A DNA stretch of 16,607 nt, from the NCBI GenBank assembly GCA_036274055.1, contig DASUGM010000082.1:1-16607 (forward strand), written 5' to 3'. This stretch comes from DASUGM01 sp036274055. Lineage in GTDB: Bacteria; Acidobacteriota; Vicinamibacteria; Vicinamibacterales; SCN-69-37. Both the position numbers and the translations under genes were made by a program. Of this stretch, positions 1-7,301 are shown one piece after another (positions within the stretch are counted from its first letter, which is position 1; every line of letters begins with the position of its first letter). Below the pieces are notes generated by a model. That model saw only the letters and a list, made by a program, of their open reading frames with translations, searched no databases and was not told the DNA's origin.

Positions 1-527
1 ACCGCCGCGACGTCGGCGTCGTCGAGGGCGCCGCGCTGAAAATCGGAAAACGCGATGATCTCGTGGGTGCCGGACTGCGTCGCCAGCCAGCCGAGCGCCG
101 CGGGCAGCGCCGTGTGCAGCGCTCCGGCTTCGACGACCCGGGTCACGCTGGCGCCGGCGGCGGCCGCCGCCGCGAGGGCGCGGCCCTCGTCCAACGCGGT
201 CCGGCCCGGGGCGACGAACCGGGTCATGCTGACGCTCGAGTCGACGACCAGTGCGCGGGCGATCCCGCCGTTCGTCTGTGCAACCGTCCGTGGCCACCAC
301 GGTTGCGCCAGCGCGGCGACCGCGGCGGCGATCAGGGCGATTCGGACCGCCAGCAGGGGAAGGTCGGTCAACCGGTGTCGGCGCGACGGCAGCGTCGGCG
401 CGAGCGTGACGAAGCGTAACGTCGGGAAGGGAAGCCGGCGCGGCGTGCGCCGTCCGATCAGGTGCACGAGGATCGGGATCGCGACGGCGGCGATGCCAAG
501 CCACGCCAGCGGGTTGCGCCAGATCAT
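1..527 (-). CDS. BatA-type vWA membrane protein (partial, C-terminus outside window)
   Basis: Partial gene: 175 residues from the ATG at 527 to the window edge. Residues 7-24 form a hydrophobic helix (LAWLGIAAVAIPILVHLI). Residues 34-50 contain the FPTLRF segment typical of the BatA / aerotolerance-regulator N-terminal domain. A second helix lies at about 56-78. A von Willebrand A fold then begins with ALVVDSSVSM, giving a MIDAS-type DxSxS at D96-S98-S100. The family is a membrane-anchored vWA protein that works with DUF58 and MoxR partners; its molecular role is poorly defined. The start overlaps the DUF58 stop by 1 nt (TGATG), so the two are probably translationally coupled. The downstream part of the protein and any further Bat genes cannot be seen. 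Confidence 0.85.
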   Translation of the reverse strand, partial: MIWRNPLAWLGIAAVAIPILVHLIGRRTPRRLPFPTLRFVTLAPTLPSRRHRLTDLPLLAVRIALIAAAVAALAQPWWPRTVAQTNGGIARALVVDSSVSMTRFVAPGRTALDEGRALAAAAAAGASVTRVVEAGALHTALPAALGWLATQSGTHEIIAFSDFQRGALDDADVAA

Positions 528-1432
528 CAAGCGCTCGTTTCGCGCGTCGCGGCGCTGTGACCGCTGCGGCGCAGCAGCACCTGCCGCAAGGCCATCGCCG
601 GCGCGACGTCGGTCGGCAGCAGCGCGTAGTCCATGCCGTCGGCGCGGGCGCCGCTCCGGCAGCGCTCGAGAAAGTCGCCCATCGATGCTCGATACGCGCG
701 AGCGACGCTTTCCGCTGACACGACGCGGCGATCGCCGGACTCGAGATCCTCGAGATCGAGGTCGCCGTCGTAGGGGAAGGTCATCTCCGGCCGCGACACG
801 ACCTGCAGCATCGTGACGTCGTGCCCACGGCGCATGGCGCGGCGCAGTTCGCGCCGGGTGTCGTCCTCGGCGTCATAGAAGTCGGACATCGCGATGACGA
901 CGCCGCGGCGCGACAGCAACTCCGCGCCCCGCGCGATCACGCGCTCCGGTTGCCAGGCGCCAGCCGGTTCGACGCGCGCCAGTTCCGACAGCAGCGCGCG
1001 CAGATGCTGCCGGCCGCTCCGGGCCGGCAGGTAGCGCCAGTGGTCGCCGGCGGTCATCATCACGCCGACGGCGTCGCCCTGCTCGACGATCAGCCACGAC
1101 AGCGCGGCGGCGATCAGCGCCGCGTAGCGAAGCTTGGTCGGCTCCTGGCCGCCGGCGCCGAATCCCATCGAGGCGCTGGTGTCGAGCACGATCATCACCG
1201 CCATGTTGGTGGTCTCGCGAAACTGGCGGGTGTACAGCCGATCGGTGCGCGCCAGCACCTTCCAGTCGAGGTACTTCAGGTCATCGCCGGCGCGGTACGG
1301 CCGGTGCTCGCTGAACTCGGCGGTGAAGCCGTGCAGCGGGCTCTTGTGATTGCCGGTCCGCATGCCCTCGACCACCAGGCGCGCCGCCAGTTCCAGATCC
1401 TCGATCGCGGCCACCACGGCCGGAGTCAGCAT
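527..1432 (-). CDS. DUF58 domain protein (vWA-like MoxR-cluster partner)
   Basis: 301 residues, complete. The DUF58 signature is clear at about residues 43-71 (HRPYRAGDDLKYLDWKVLAR, then YTRQF). It is followed by a vWA-like beta strand IVLDTSASM with DxSxS at D84-S86-S88. No membrane helix is visible, so a cytosolic or peripheral location is inferred. DUF58 proteins usually sit directly after a MoxR AAA+ ATPase and before BatA-type genes. Here BatA follows with a 1-nt overlap, but MoxR is about 3.5 kb away beyond a PadR-permease cassette on the other strand. The ATG at 1432 has no Shine-Dalgarno. A TATCTT box lies at 1444..1439, exactly 6 nt before the ATG, suggesting a leaderless mRNA. Confidence 0.88.
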   Translation of the reverse strand: MLTPAVVAAIEDLELAARLVVEGMRTGNHKSPLHGFTAEFSEHRPYRAGDDLKYLDWKVLARTDRLYTRQFRETTNMAVMIVLDTSASMGFGAGGQEPTKLRYAALIAAALSWLIVEQGDAVGVMMTAGDHWRYLPARSGRQHLRALLSELARVEPAGAWQPERVIARGAELLSRRGVVIAMSDFYDAEDDTRRELRRAMRRGHDVTMLQVVSRPEMTFPYDGDLDLEDLESGDRRVVSAESVARAYRASMGDFLERCRSGARADGMDYALLPTDVAPAMALRQVLLRRSGHSAATRETSA

Positions 1433-1461
1433 CGCAGAAAGATATCGCGTCTCCGCTTGCT

Positions 1462-1635
1462 CAGTGCTGCGTGCTCGGTGCTGGGTGCTTGATGCTGGTG
1501 CTTAGTGCCTGGTGCGGTGGGCGGTTGGGCGATTACGGAAACCGAGATATCTCGATCATCGTCCGTGTCCGCGGTCCTGACCGCACCAGGCAACAAGCAC
1601 CTGCACCAACCACCCAGCATCAGCACCCAGCACTA
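1462..1635. repeat. Heptamer-repeat inverted repeat (GTGCTNN / complement)
   Basis: The left arm (1464-1518) is a run of degenerate 7-mers, GTGCT plus two variable bases: gtgctgc, gtgctcg, gtgctgg, gtgcttg, one 6-mer, gtgctta, gtgcctg, gtgcggt. The right arm (about 1580-1635) is the imperfect reverse complement, with AGCAC/CAGCA units. The inner 12 bp pair perfectly: 1507-1518 (gcctggtgcggt) with 1580-1591 (accgcaccaggc). The loop of about 61 nt contains the palindrome at 1543-1554. It lies between divergent genes, so a simple terminator role is unlikely. Confidence 0.8.
1543..1554. promoter_or_regulatory. 12-bp perfect palindrome CGAGATATCTCG, candidate operator
   Basis: CGAGATATCTCG reads the same on both strands. 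It lies in the DUF58/PadR1 divergent spacer, within the loop of the heptamer-repeat hairpin. PadR regulators commonly repress their own promoters by binding palindromes, so autoregulation is possible. The distance of about 150 nt from the PadR1 start makes this tentative. Confidence 0.3.
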
Positions 1636-1686
1636 AGCCGCGGGAGGCCAACCGCCGGCACCGGCCCGGCGTCCAACTCCGATGAG

Positions 1687-1701
1687 TATGATCCGGACAT
1701 A
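1687..1701 (+). promoter_or_regulatory. Candidate PadR1 -10 box inside an inverted repeat
   Basis: TATGAT at 1687-1692 resembles a sigma-70 -10 box and ends 15 nt before the PadR1 ATG. It overlaps the half-sites TATG (1687-1690) and CATA (1698-1701), which are separated by 7 nt. A repressor bound there would block the promoter. No convincing -35 hexamer was found. Confidence 0.3.
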
Positions 1702-1707
1702 TCCGAG

Positions 1708-2046
1708 ATGAACACATCAACCCCGCTGAAGCCCGCCGTCTTTCACATCCTGCTCGCCCTCGCCGACCGCGAGAGTCACGGCTACGCGGTGATGCAGGCC
1801 GTCCGAGAGCAGTCCGGCGGCCGCGTGCCGATGCAGACCGGGTCCTTCTACCGGCACCTGTCGAAGCTCCTCGACGGCGGGCTCGTCGCCGAAGCGGCGA
1901 AGAAACGGGCCGACGACGACCCGCGGCGCGGTTCGTACTACCGGTTGACGCCGCTGGGGCAAAAAATTCTCGCCTCCGAGAAGCAGCGCTTGACCGACCT
2001 GGTCGCTGCCATGGGCGGCTTGAAAGCGATCAAGAAGCTCCAATGA
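1708..2046 (+). CDS. PadR-family transcriptional regulator (PadR1)
   Basis: 112 residues, a normal size for the short PadR class. The winged-helix core is visible: helix 1-2 (PAVFHILLALADRESHGYAV), the recognition region MQTGSFYRHLSKLLDGGLV (about 42-60), and the wing GSYYRLTPLGQKIL (about 75-88). These cytoplasmic repressors usually control an adjacent membrane-protein gene. The TGA stop overlaps the ADOP1 ATG by 4 nt (ATGA), so the two are probably co-transcribed and coupled. The ATG at 1708 begins the conserved domain directly; upstream in-frame sequence is repeat-derived. The inducing ligand cannot be predicted. This regulator differs clearly in sequence from PadR2 at 14034-14369. Confidence 0.9.
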   Translation: MNTSTPLKPAVFHILLALADRESHGYAVMQAVREQSGGRVPMQTGSFYRHLSKLLDGGLVAEAAKKRADDDPRRGSYYRLTPLGQKILASEKQRLTDLVAAMGGLKAIKKLQ

Positions 2047-4763
2047 TGATGCGGCTCTACGACCTGCTGTTGCGGGCCTATCCGCCGGCGTTTCGCGACC
2101 GTTTCGGCGACGGCATGCGTCACGCGCTGGCGTCGGATCTCGCGCGCGCACGATCACGCGGGCGAGTCGCGGCCGGCATGTTCTGGCTGGTCACGATCTG
2201 GCAAGCCGCGAGCCTTGGACTCTCCGCCCGGAGCGTCGAGAGACGCCGGCGCCCACACCAGTTTTCCCCCGTCCCGACACCCAGAGGAACCAACATGCGG
2301 ACTCTCTTCTCCATCGACTGGCGCGACGCGTTCCGATCACTGCGAGCCACTCCCGTCATCACCGCCGCCGCCGTGCTGTCTCTGGCGCTCGGCATCGGCG
2401 CCAATACCGCGCTGTTCACAATCTTCAACAGTCTGCTGCTCAAGACGTTGCCGGTACGTGAGCCGCAGCAACTCGCGCTGTTGGACGACGGCTCGTGGAC
2501 GTATCCGATCTGGGAACAGGTCAAGGCGCGCGAATCGATGTTCGACGGCGTCTTCGCCTGGTCGAACTTCGGGATCGATCTCGCGCCCTCCGGCGCCACC
2601 GACATGGTCTCCGGTGCATTCGTCAGCGGCCGCACGTTCGAGGTGCTTGGCGTCGCCGCGCAGCTCGGCCGGACGATCACGCCCGACGACGACGTCCGCG
2701 GCGGCGGGCCAAGCGGCCCGGTCGCGGTCATCAGCCATGGCCTCTGGCAGAAACGCTACGGCGGCGCCGGCGACGTCGTCGGCAAGCCAATCAGCGTCAA
2801 TCGCGTCAAGTACTCGATCGTCGGCGTGACTCCGCCGGAGTTCTTCGGCACCGAAGTCGGGCGCAACGTCGAACTGATGATTCCCTTCGGGACCGAGCCG
2901 CTGCTGCGGCCGAGCGCACTCGACGCCCGATCGACCTGGTGGCTGGAGATCTTTGCGCGGCTGAAGCCGGGACAAAGCCTCAGCGACGCCACGAGCACGC
3001 TGCGCGGGCTGCAGCCGTTGATTCGCGCCGCGACGCTCCCGCAGGATTGGCCCGAAGCCGACAAAGCCAGTTATCTGAAGGAGCCGCTGACCATGGTGTC
3101 CGCGGCCACCGGACGCTCGGCGCTGCGCAGCCGGTTCGAAGAGCCCCTCAACGTAATCATGGCCGTCGTCGGGCTGGTGCTGCTGATCGCGTGCGCCAAC
3201 ATCGCCAGCCTGCTGGTCGCGCGGGCGGTGTCGCGCCGCCATGAGCTGAGCCTCCGGCTCGCGCTCGGCGCGTCGCGCTGGCGGATCTCGCGGCAGCTCG
3301 TCGCCGAGAGCGCGTTGATGTCGATCGCCGGCGGCACGCTCGGGCTGGCATTCGCCTTTTGGGGCAGTCGCATGCTCGTGCGTCAGTTGACGACGTCGGC
3401 AACCAACGTGGTGTTCCTCGATTTGCATTTCGACTGGCGGGTGCTCGGTTTCACCGCGCTCGTCGCCCTGTTGACGACGACGATCTTCGGGCTGGCGCCG
3501 GCGTCAGGCACGATGCGCATCCAGCCGAACGAAGTATTGCGCGAGCGCGGCCGCGGCGTCGCCGGCGATGCCCGCTTCGGCTTGCGCAACGTGCTCGTCG
3601 TCATCCAGGTGGCGTTGTCGCTGACGCTGGTCGTGGCCGCCGCGTTGTTCGGTCGCACGCTCAGCGGACTGACCACGCGCGACCTCGGGTTCGTTCCCGA
3701 TCCCGTGCTGACGATCAGCCTCAGCGCCGGAAAGACCGGCGTGCCCAAAGACCAGTTCGGACCGCTCTTCGATCAGGTGGTCGATGCGGTCAAGGCGGTG
3801 CCCGGCGTCGCCAGCGTCGGCGCGTCGTTCACGACGCCGGTCGGCAACTCCGCGTGGAACACACGAGTCGAAGTGCCCGGGATGCCGGAACCGACCACCG
3901 GCGCGCCGGCCCGCGACGGACGTTACGTCCCGTGGGTCAACACCGTCAGCCCTGACTGGTTCGAGGCCTACGGGATGAAGTTGATCGATGGCCGATCCAT
4001 CGCGGCGACCGATCGTCTCGGGACGCCGAAGGTCGCCGTGGTCAACCAGACGTTCGCGACCCGGTTCTTTCCCGGTCAGCGCGCCGTCGGCGCCCACTTC
4101 AAGGTCGATCGAGAAGAGGCCGACATCGAAATCGTCGGCATCGTCGCGGACGCGGTCTATCGTTCGTTGCGCGCCGACATGGCGCCGACGATCTTCTTCG
4201 CGCAGGCGCAGCAGGAACCCGGTCGCGATCTGATGCTGAGCGTGCGCGCCGCCGGCGGGGCGCCCGGCGCGCTGACGCGCAGCATCGCCGACGCCATCGG
4301 CCGCGTCAATCCGTTGATCGCCATGACGTTCCGGCCGTTGTCCGATCAGATCGGCGCGTCGCTGGTCCAGGAACGGCTGGTGGCGACGTTGTCAGGATTC
4401 TTCGGCGGGCTGGCGCTGATGCTCGCCGGACTCGGCCTCTATGGCGTGACGTCGCACGCGGTCAGCCGGCAGCGTGCCGAGATCGGAATTCGCATGGCGC
4501 TCGGCGCGCGTCCGGCAGGAATCGTCGCGATGGTGTTGCGCCGGACCAGCTGGCTCGTCGGGATCGGCGTCGCCGCCGGTGCGGCGCTGAGCTTCTGGGG
4601 CGCGACCTATGTGAAGACGCTGCTTTACGGCGTGCAGCCGCGCGATCTGGTGACGTTCGTCGGCGCCGGCGCCGTGCTGATCGCGGTCGGGCTGGTCGCG
4701 GCCTGGCTGCCGGCGCGCCGCGCCGCGAAGGTCGAGCCGACGACAGCGCTTCGAAGCAGCTAG
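2043..4763 (+). CDS. ADOP-type duplicated permease (MacB periplasmic core/FtsX fold), ADOP1
   Basis: 906 residues. Residues 1-60 form a short prefix (MMMRLYDLLLRAYPPAFRDR) of the kind fused to acidobacterial permeases. A first helix spans about 105-128, with the hallmark LALGIGANTALFTI. It is followed by a MacB-like periplasmic core (to about 345) and an FtsX unit with helices near 371-394, 420-445 and 468-487. A second copy follows: helix about 514-538, core to about 760, FtsX helices about 786-806, 832-855 and 868-890, ending in LPARRAAKVEPTTALR. This duplicated layout matches the family called acidobacterial duplicated orphan permease. Related MacB/LolCE permeases need an ATPase, and none is nearby. 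The substrate is unknown. An internal Shine-Dalgarno and ATG at 2295 (Met85) could give an 822-residue form. Confidence 0.92.
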   Translation: MMMRLYDLLLRAYPPAFRDRFGDGMRHALASDLARARSRGRVAAGMFWLVTIWQAASLGLSARSVERRRRPHQFSPVPTPRGTNMRTLFSIDWRDAFRSLRATPVITAAAVLSLALGIGANTALFTIFNSLLLKTLPVREPQQLALLDDGSWTYPIWEQVKARESMFDGVFAWSNFGIDLAPSGATDMVSGAFVSGRTFEVLGVAAQLGRTITPDDDVRGGGPSGPVAVISHGLWQKRYGGAGDVVGKPISVNRVKYSIVGVTPPEFFGTEVGRNVELMIPFGTEPLLRPSALDARSTWWLEIFARLKPGQSLSDATSTLRGLQPLIRAATLPQDWPEADKASYLKEPLTMVSAATGRSALRSRFEEPLNVIMAVVGLVLLIACANIASLLVARAVSRRHELSLRLALGASRWRISRQLVAESALMSIAGGTLGLAFAFWGSRMLVRQLTTSATNVVFLDLHFDWRVLGFTALVALLTTTIFGLAPASGTMRIQPNEVLRERGRGVAGDARFGLRNVLVVIQVALSLTLVVAAALFGRTLSGLTTRDLGFVPDPVLTISLSAGKTGVPKDQFGPLFDQVVDAVKAVPGVASVGASFTTPVGNSAWNTRVEVPGMPEPTTGAPARDGRYVPWVNTVSPDWFEAYGMKLIDGRSIAATDRLGTPKVAVVNQTFATRFFPGQRAVGAHFKVDREEADIEIVGIVADAVYRSLRADMAPTIFFAQAQQEPGRDLMLSVRAAGGAPGALTRSIADAIGRVNPLIAMTFRPLSDQIGASLVQERLVATLSGFFGGLALMLAGLGLYGVTSHAVSRQRAEIGIRMALGARPAGIVAMVLRRTSWLVGIGVAAGAALSFWGATYVKTLLYGVQPRDLVTFVGAGAVLIAVGLVAAWLPARRAAKVEPTTALRSS
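2283..2297 (+). promoter_or_regulatory. Internal Shine-Dalgarno and ATG within ADOP1
   Basis: AGAGGA at 2283-2288 lies 6 nt before the in-frame ATG at 2295 (Met85). The protein from Met85 begins MRTLFSIDWRDAFRSL, which is where the permease proper of this family normally starts. An arrangement of the same kind is found in ADOP2. Confidence 0.55.
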
Positions 4764-4796
4764 ACGCCGCGCGGCTTTACTTATTCTTTGGTTTTA

Positions 4797-4895
4797 GACG
4801 TGAAGCTAGTGAGGCCAGTGTAGTTAGTGTAGAAAGCTCTTCGAAAAACTAGTGGTTTTCTACACTTCCTACACTTCCTCCACTAACTTCATGTC
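4797..4895. terminator. Long imperfect hairpin of AGTGTAG-type repeats at a convergent junction
   Basis: The left arm (4797-4835, gacgtgaagctagtg onward) is the imperfect reverse complement of the right arm (4857-4895, ending cactaacttcatgtc). By eye about 85% of positions pair. Each arm is built from units near AGTGTAGTT / AGTGTAGGA. The loop is 4836-4856. It fills the gap between the ADOP1 stop (4763) and the MoxR stop (4912) and is flanked by T-rich and A-rich stretches (4781-4795 and 4904-4918). This fits a bidirectional terminator for the convergent genes, though it could also be a dispersed repeat. Confidence 0.55.
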
Positions 4896-4911
4896 GAGAA
4901 TCTAGAAAAAA

Positions 4912-5901
4912 CTAAAACTTGATCTGCTCCAGCAGCTTGCCGATCACGTCGTCCGCACCGACGCCGTCCGCCTGGGCCTGGAAGTTGAGCACGAGGCGGT
5001 GCCGCAGCACCGGGTAGGCAACGCGCTTGAGGTCGTCCATCGACGGCACGCTGCGGCCGTCGTAGAGCGCCGACGCTTTCGCGCCGAGCAGGAGCGCCTG
5101 ACCGGCACGCGGCCCGGCTCCCCATTTCACCCAGTCGCGCACGACCTTCGGCGCGCCCGCGTCGGCCGGTCGGGTCGCGCGAATCAGCGCCAGCGCGGCG
5201 TCGACGATGTTGCTTGCAGCCGGGAGGTCGCGCACCAGCGCGCGCGCGTCTTCGAGGTCGCTGCCGCGCGCGACCGCGTCGATGGTCGGCGCCGCCCCCG
5301 CCGTGGTTTCGGCGAGAATCCGACGCTCGTCGGCGGCATCGGGGTATTCGATCACGACGTTGAACATGAAGCGATCGAGCTGCGCCTCGGGCAGCGGATG
5401 CGTGCCTTCCTGCTCGATCGGATTCTCCGTGGCGAGCACGAACAGCGGACGTTCGAGCGGATAGCGGACGCCGCCGACCGTGACCTGATATTCCTGCATC
5501 GCCTCGAGCAGCGCCGCCTGGGTCCGCGGCGGCGTGCGGTTGATCTCGTCGGCGAGGATGATGTTGGCGAAGATCGGCCCCGGGATGAAACGAATCTGCC
5601 GCTTGCCGGTGGTGACGTCTTCCTCGATGACTTCGGTCCCGAGGATGTCCGACGGCATCAGGTCCGGTGTGAACTGAATGCGGCTGAACTTGAGGGCAAT
5701 CGACTCGGCGAGGGTCTTGATCAGCAGCGTCTTGGCCAGCCCGGGCACGCCGCGCAGCAGGCAGTGACCGCCGGCGAGCAGGCAGACGACGACCTCGCGT
5801 AGTACTTGTTGCTGGCCGATGATGACCCGGCCGATTTCCGAGTGCAGCCGCGAGACCAGCGCGGTCGCGGAGTCGAACGAGGTCGACGACGTCGAAGGCA
5901 C
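4912..5901 (-). CDS. MoxR-family AAA+ ATPase
   Basis: 329 residues from a GTG at 5901, a typical length for the family. Walker A is GVPGLAKT (51-58), Walker B is IILADEINRTPP (D118-E119) and sensor 1 is LATEN (156-160). The family motif GTHPLPEAQLDRF is at about 166-178 and the C-terminal lid motif GPRAGQAL at about 263-270. MoxR ATPases act as chaperones for vWA-containing partners, typically DUF58/BatA proteins encoded next to them. Those partners lie here at 1-1432, same strand, beyond the PadR1-ADOP1 cassette. An open frame continues upstream of 5901 but runs antisense through the phosphatase gene, so GTG is preferred. TACACT at 5917..5912 is a possible -10 box 10 nt before the GTG. There is no Shine-Dalgarno. 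Confidence 0.92.
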   Translation of the reverse strand: MPSTSSTSFDSATALVSRLHSEIGRVIIGQQQVLREVVVCLLAGGHCLLRGVPGLAKTLLIKTLAESIALKFSRIQFTPDLMPSDILGTEVIEEDVTTGKRQIRFIPGPIFANIILADEINRTPPRTQAALLEAMQEYQVTVGGVRYPLERPLFVLATENPIEQEGTHPLPEAQLDRFMFNVVIEYPDAADERRILAETTAGAAPTIDAVARGSDLEDARALVRDLPAASNIVDAALALIRATRPADAGAPKVVRDWVKWGAGPRAGQALLLGAKASALYDGRSVPSMDDLKRVAYPVLRHRLVLNFQAQADGVGADDVIGKLLEQIKF

Positions 5902-5928
5902 GACGCGTCGAAGTGTAGCATTGCGTCG
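5902..5928. promoter_or_regulatory. 27-bp divergent MoxR / HAD phosphatase promoter region
   Basis: Only 27 bp separate the two start codons. Overlapping -10-like boxes are TACACT on minus (5917..5912, 10 nt before GTG) and TAGCAT on plus (5916-5921, 7 nt before ATG). Each would give an mRNA with almost no 5' leader. The -35 elements would fall within the opposite gene. Confidence 0.4.
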
Positions 5929-6585
5929 ATGAAGCTGATCGTCTTCGATCTGGACGGGACGCTGATCGACTCGCGTCTCGACATCGCCAACTCGACCAAC
6001 GAGGTGTTGATCAGCTTCGGCGCCGAACCGTTGCCGATTGACGAGGTGGCGGCGATGGTCGGCGACGGCGCGCAGATGCTGGTGCGCCGGGCGATGCGCG
6101 CGATCGGGCGTGAGTTCGTCCCTGAGGCGCTCGATCGCTTCCGCGCCATCTACGACCGGCGGCTGCTCGAGCACACCCGCGCCTACGACGGCATTGCCGG
6201 ACTGCTCGAGTCGATTGTGCCGCTGGCGTCGCTGGCGGTGCTCAGCAACAAACCCGAGGCGCCGTCGCGGCGTCTGCTCGAGGCGCTCGACCTCGCGACG
6301 CATCTGCGCGCCGTGATCGGCGGCGACACGCCCGGCTTCGCCCGCAAACCCGATCCTGGCGGCCTGTTGCACTTGATGGCCGAGGTCGGGGCCACGCCAC
6401 GGGCGACGATGATGGTGGGCGATTCGATGATTGACGTCGAGACGGCGCGCCGCGCCGGCGTCCGAACCTGCGTCGCCAGCTATGGATTCGGCCACCTGCG
6501 CGAAGGGTTGACGCTGCGCCCGGAAGAACCGGCGGTCGCGTCGGTTGCTGAACTTGGCGCGCTCCTGGCGACGTTTCTGCGCTAG
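5929..6585 (+). CDS. HAD-superfamily phosphatase, phosphoglycolate phosphatase type
   Basis: 218 residues, matching Gph-like enzymes. HAD motif I is FDLDGT (nucleophile D7, acid/base D9). Motif II is LSNKPE (S106), motif III is RKPDP (K140) and motif IV is GDSMIDVETARRAG (D165, D169). A helical cap lies at about residues 15-80. The expected reaction is hydrolysis of a small phosphomonoester such as 2-phosphoglycolate in the cytosol, using Mg2+. The exact substrate cannot be read from the sequence; beta-phosphoglucomutase or pyrophosphatase relatives are alternatives. The ATG at 5929 starts directly at the core beta strand (MKLIVFDLDGT), and a longer upstream frame is not needed. It ends 10 bp from the convergent VapC stop. 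Confidence 0.88.
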   Translation: MKLIVFDLDGTLIDSRLDIANSTNEVLISFGAEPLPIDEVAAMVGDGAQMLVRRAMRAIGREFVPEALDRFRAIYDRRLLEHTRAYDGIAGLLESIVPLASLAVLSNKPEAPSRRLLEALDLATHLRAVIGGDTPGFARKPDPGGLLHLMAEVGATPRATMMVGDSMIDVETARRAGVRTCVASYGFGHLREGLTLRPEEPAVASVAELGALLATFLR

Positions 6586-6595
6586 CCTGACCTCG

Positions 6596-6997
6596 TCACC
6601 AAATCGTTTTCACGACACCCGCATCACGGATGGTCTGGTCGCGGGTGATCAATGGAAGCCCGAGATCGCGGGCCGCCGCGACGATTAGCGCGTCGACCGG
6701 ATCCTTGGTGAATCGCAGCTCATCCGCCAGCAGCACCTGCGCCGCGGTCAGGTCCAGGGGCTGATAGGCGGGGTTCGAGAACAGGTCGTCGAAGAACTGA
6801 CGCAGCGGCCGCCTGAAGTTGATTCGCACCGCGCGCGACAGCAGCGCGCACTCCCACATCACGACCACTGGAATATAAGTGATTGCCCGCTGCGCTTCGC
6901 TGGCGGCGAAATGCGCCCGCGCTTTCGATCCGAGCGCGGCGCTGCCGCCGGCGTGAAAGATCAGCGCGTGCGTATCGGCGACCGCGGCGTCAACCAC
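6596..6997 (-). CDS. PIN-domain toxin, VapC-like
   Basis: 133 residues from a GTG at 6997, normal VapC size. The PIN acidic residues are all present: D8 (VADTHAL), E49 (MWECALL), D99 and D102 (FTKDPVDALIVAAA) and D120 (LITRDQ). VapC toxins are Mg2+-dependent RNases that cleave specific RNAs, often tRNA or rRNA loops, when released from their antitoxin. The start lies inside the end of the antitoxin gene (8-nt overlap), giving a coupled antitoxin-toxin pair. Longer in-frame starts exist upstream, but that sequence belongs to the antitoxin in another frame and has no PIN homology. The pair lies between a phosphatase and an outer-membrane gene, a typical chromosomal accessory setting. Confidence 0.87.
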   Translation of the reverse strand: MVDAAVADTHALIFHAGGSAALGSKARAHFAASEAQRAITYIPVVVMWECALLSRAVRINFRRPLRQFFDDLFSNPAYQPLDLTAAQVLLADELRFTKDPVDALIVAAARDLGLPLITRDQTIRDAGVVKTIW

Positions 6998-7301
6998 GAC
7001 GGCGCCCCGACCCGGCCCGGTCGCGCCCCGGTCGGCCCGTGAGTCGGCGCGCCAACGATCCGCCGACGAGCGCACGCACGAAACGATCGGCATCGGCCAG
7101 CTCGGGATCGTCCGCGGCGAGATCGATGGTGCCGGCGACGGATCGCACCGCAGCCGCCGGTGTCTCGCCGCCCAGCCGCGCCCGCGTCACCAGTGTGTCG
7201 AGCGTTTCGCTGAGGCTCCGCGCCTTCCGCGCCACGGTCCGGCCCCGCAGCCACGACAGGTTGTCGTCGCTCAGGGTGACGGACACCGGTGATTTAGCCA
7301 T
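6990..7301 (-). CDS. Antitoxin of the VapBC-like pair (ribbon-helix-helix type suggested)
   Basis: 103 residues. The N-terminus SVTLSDDNLSWLRGR followed by ARSLSETLDTLVTRAR (about 7-42) has the beta strand then two-helix pattern of a ribbon-helix-helix DNA-binding antitoxin. The C-terminal half is acidic then helical (about DLAADDPELADADRFVRALV) and probably wraps the toxin. It precedes the PIN toxin with an 8-nt overlap, the usual antitoxin-first order. TATCGT at 7313..7308 ends 6 nt before the ATG, suggesting a leaderless mRNA. The AT-rich imperfect palindrome at 7306-7319 is a natural candidate for its own operator. Confidence 0.8.
   Translation of the reverse strand: MAKSPVSVTLSDDNLSWLRGRTVARKARSLSETLDTLVTRARLGGETPAAAVRSVAGTIDLAADDPELADADRFVRALVGGSLARRLTGRPGRDRAGSGRRRG

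Noticed and set aside
1471..1707. N-terminal extension of the PadR1 frame through the repeat region
   Set aside because: The extension translates the heptamer repeats and has no domain; the winged helix begins directly at the ATG at 1708.
2337..3428. 363-residue open frame antisense to ADOP1
   Set aside because: Shadow frame rich in Arg, Asp, Glu and Gln with no motif, opposite the conserved permease core.
5902..6495. N-terminal extension of the MoxR frame to 527 residues
   Set aside because: It runs fully antisense to a clear HAD phosphatase and shows no domain; the GTG at 5901 gives the normal MoxR length.
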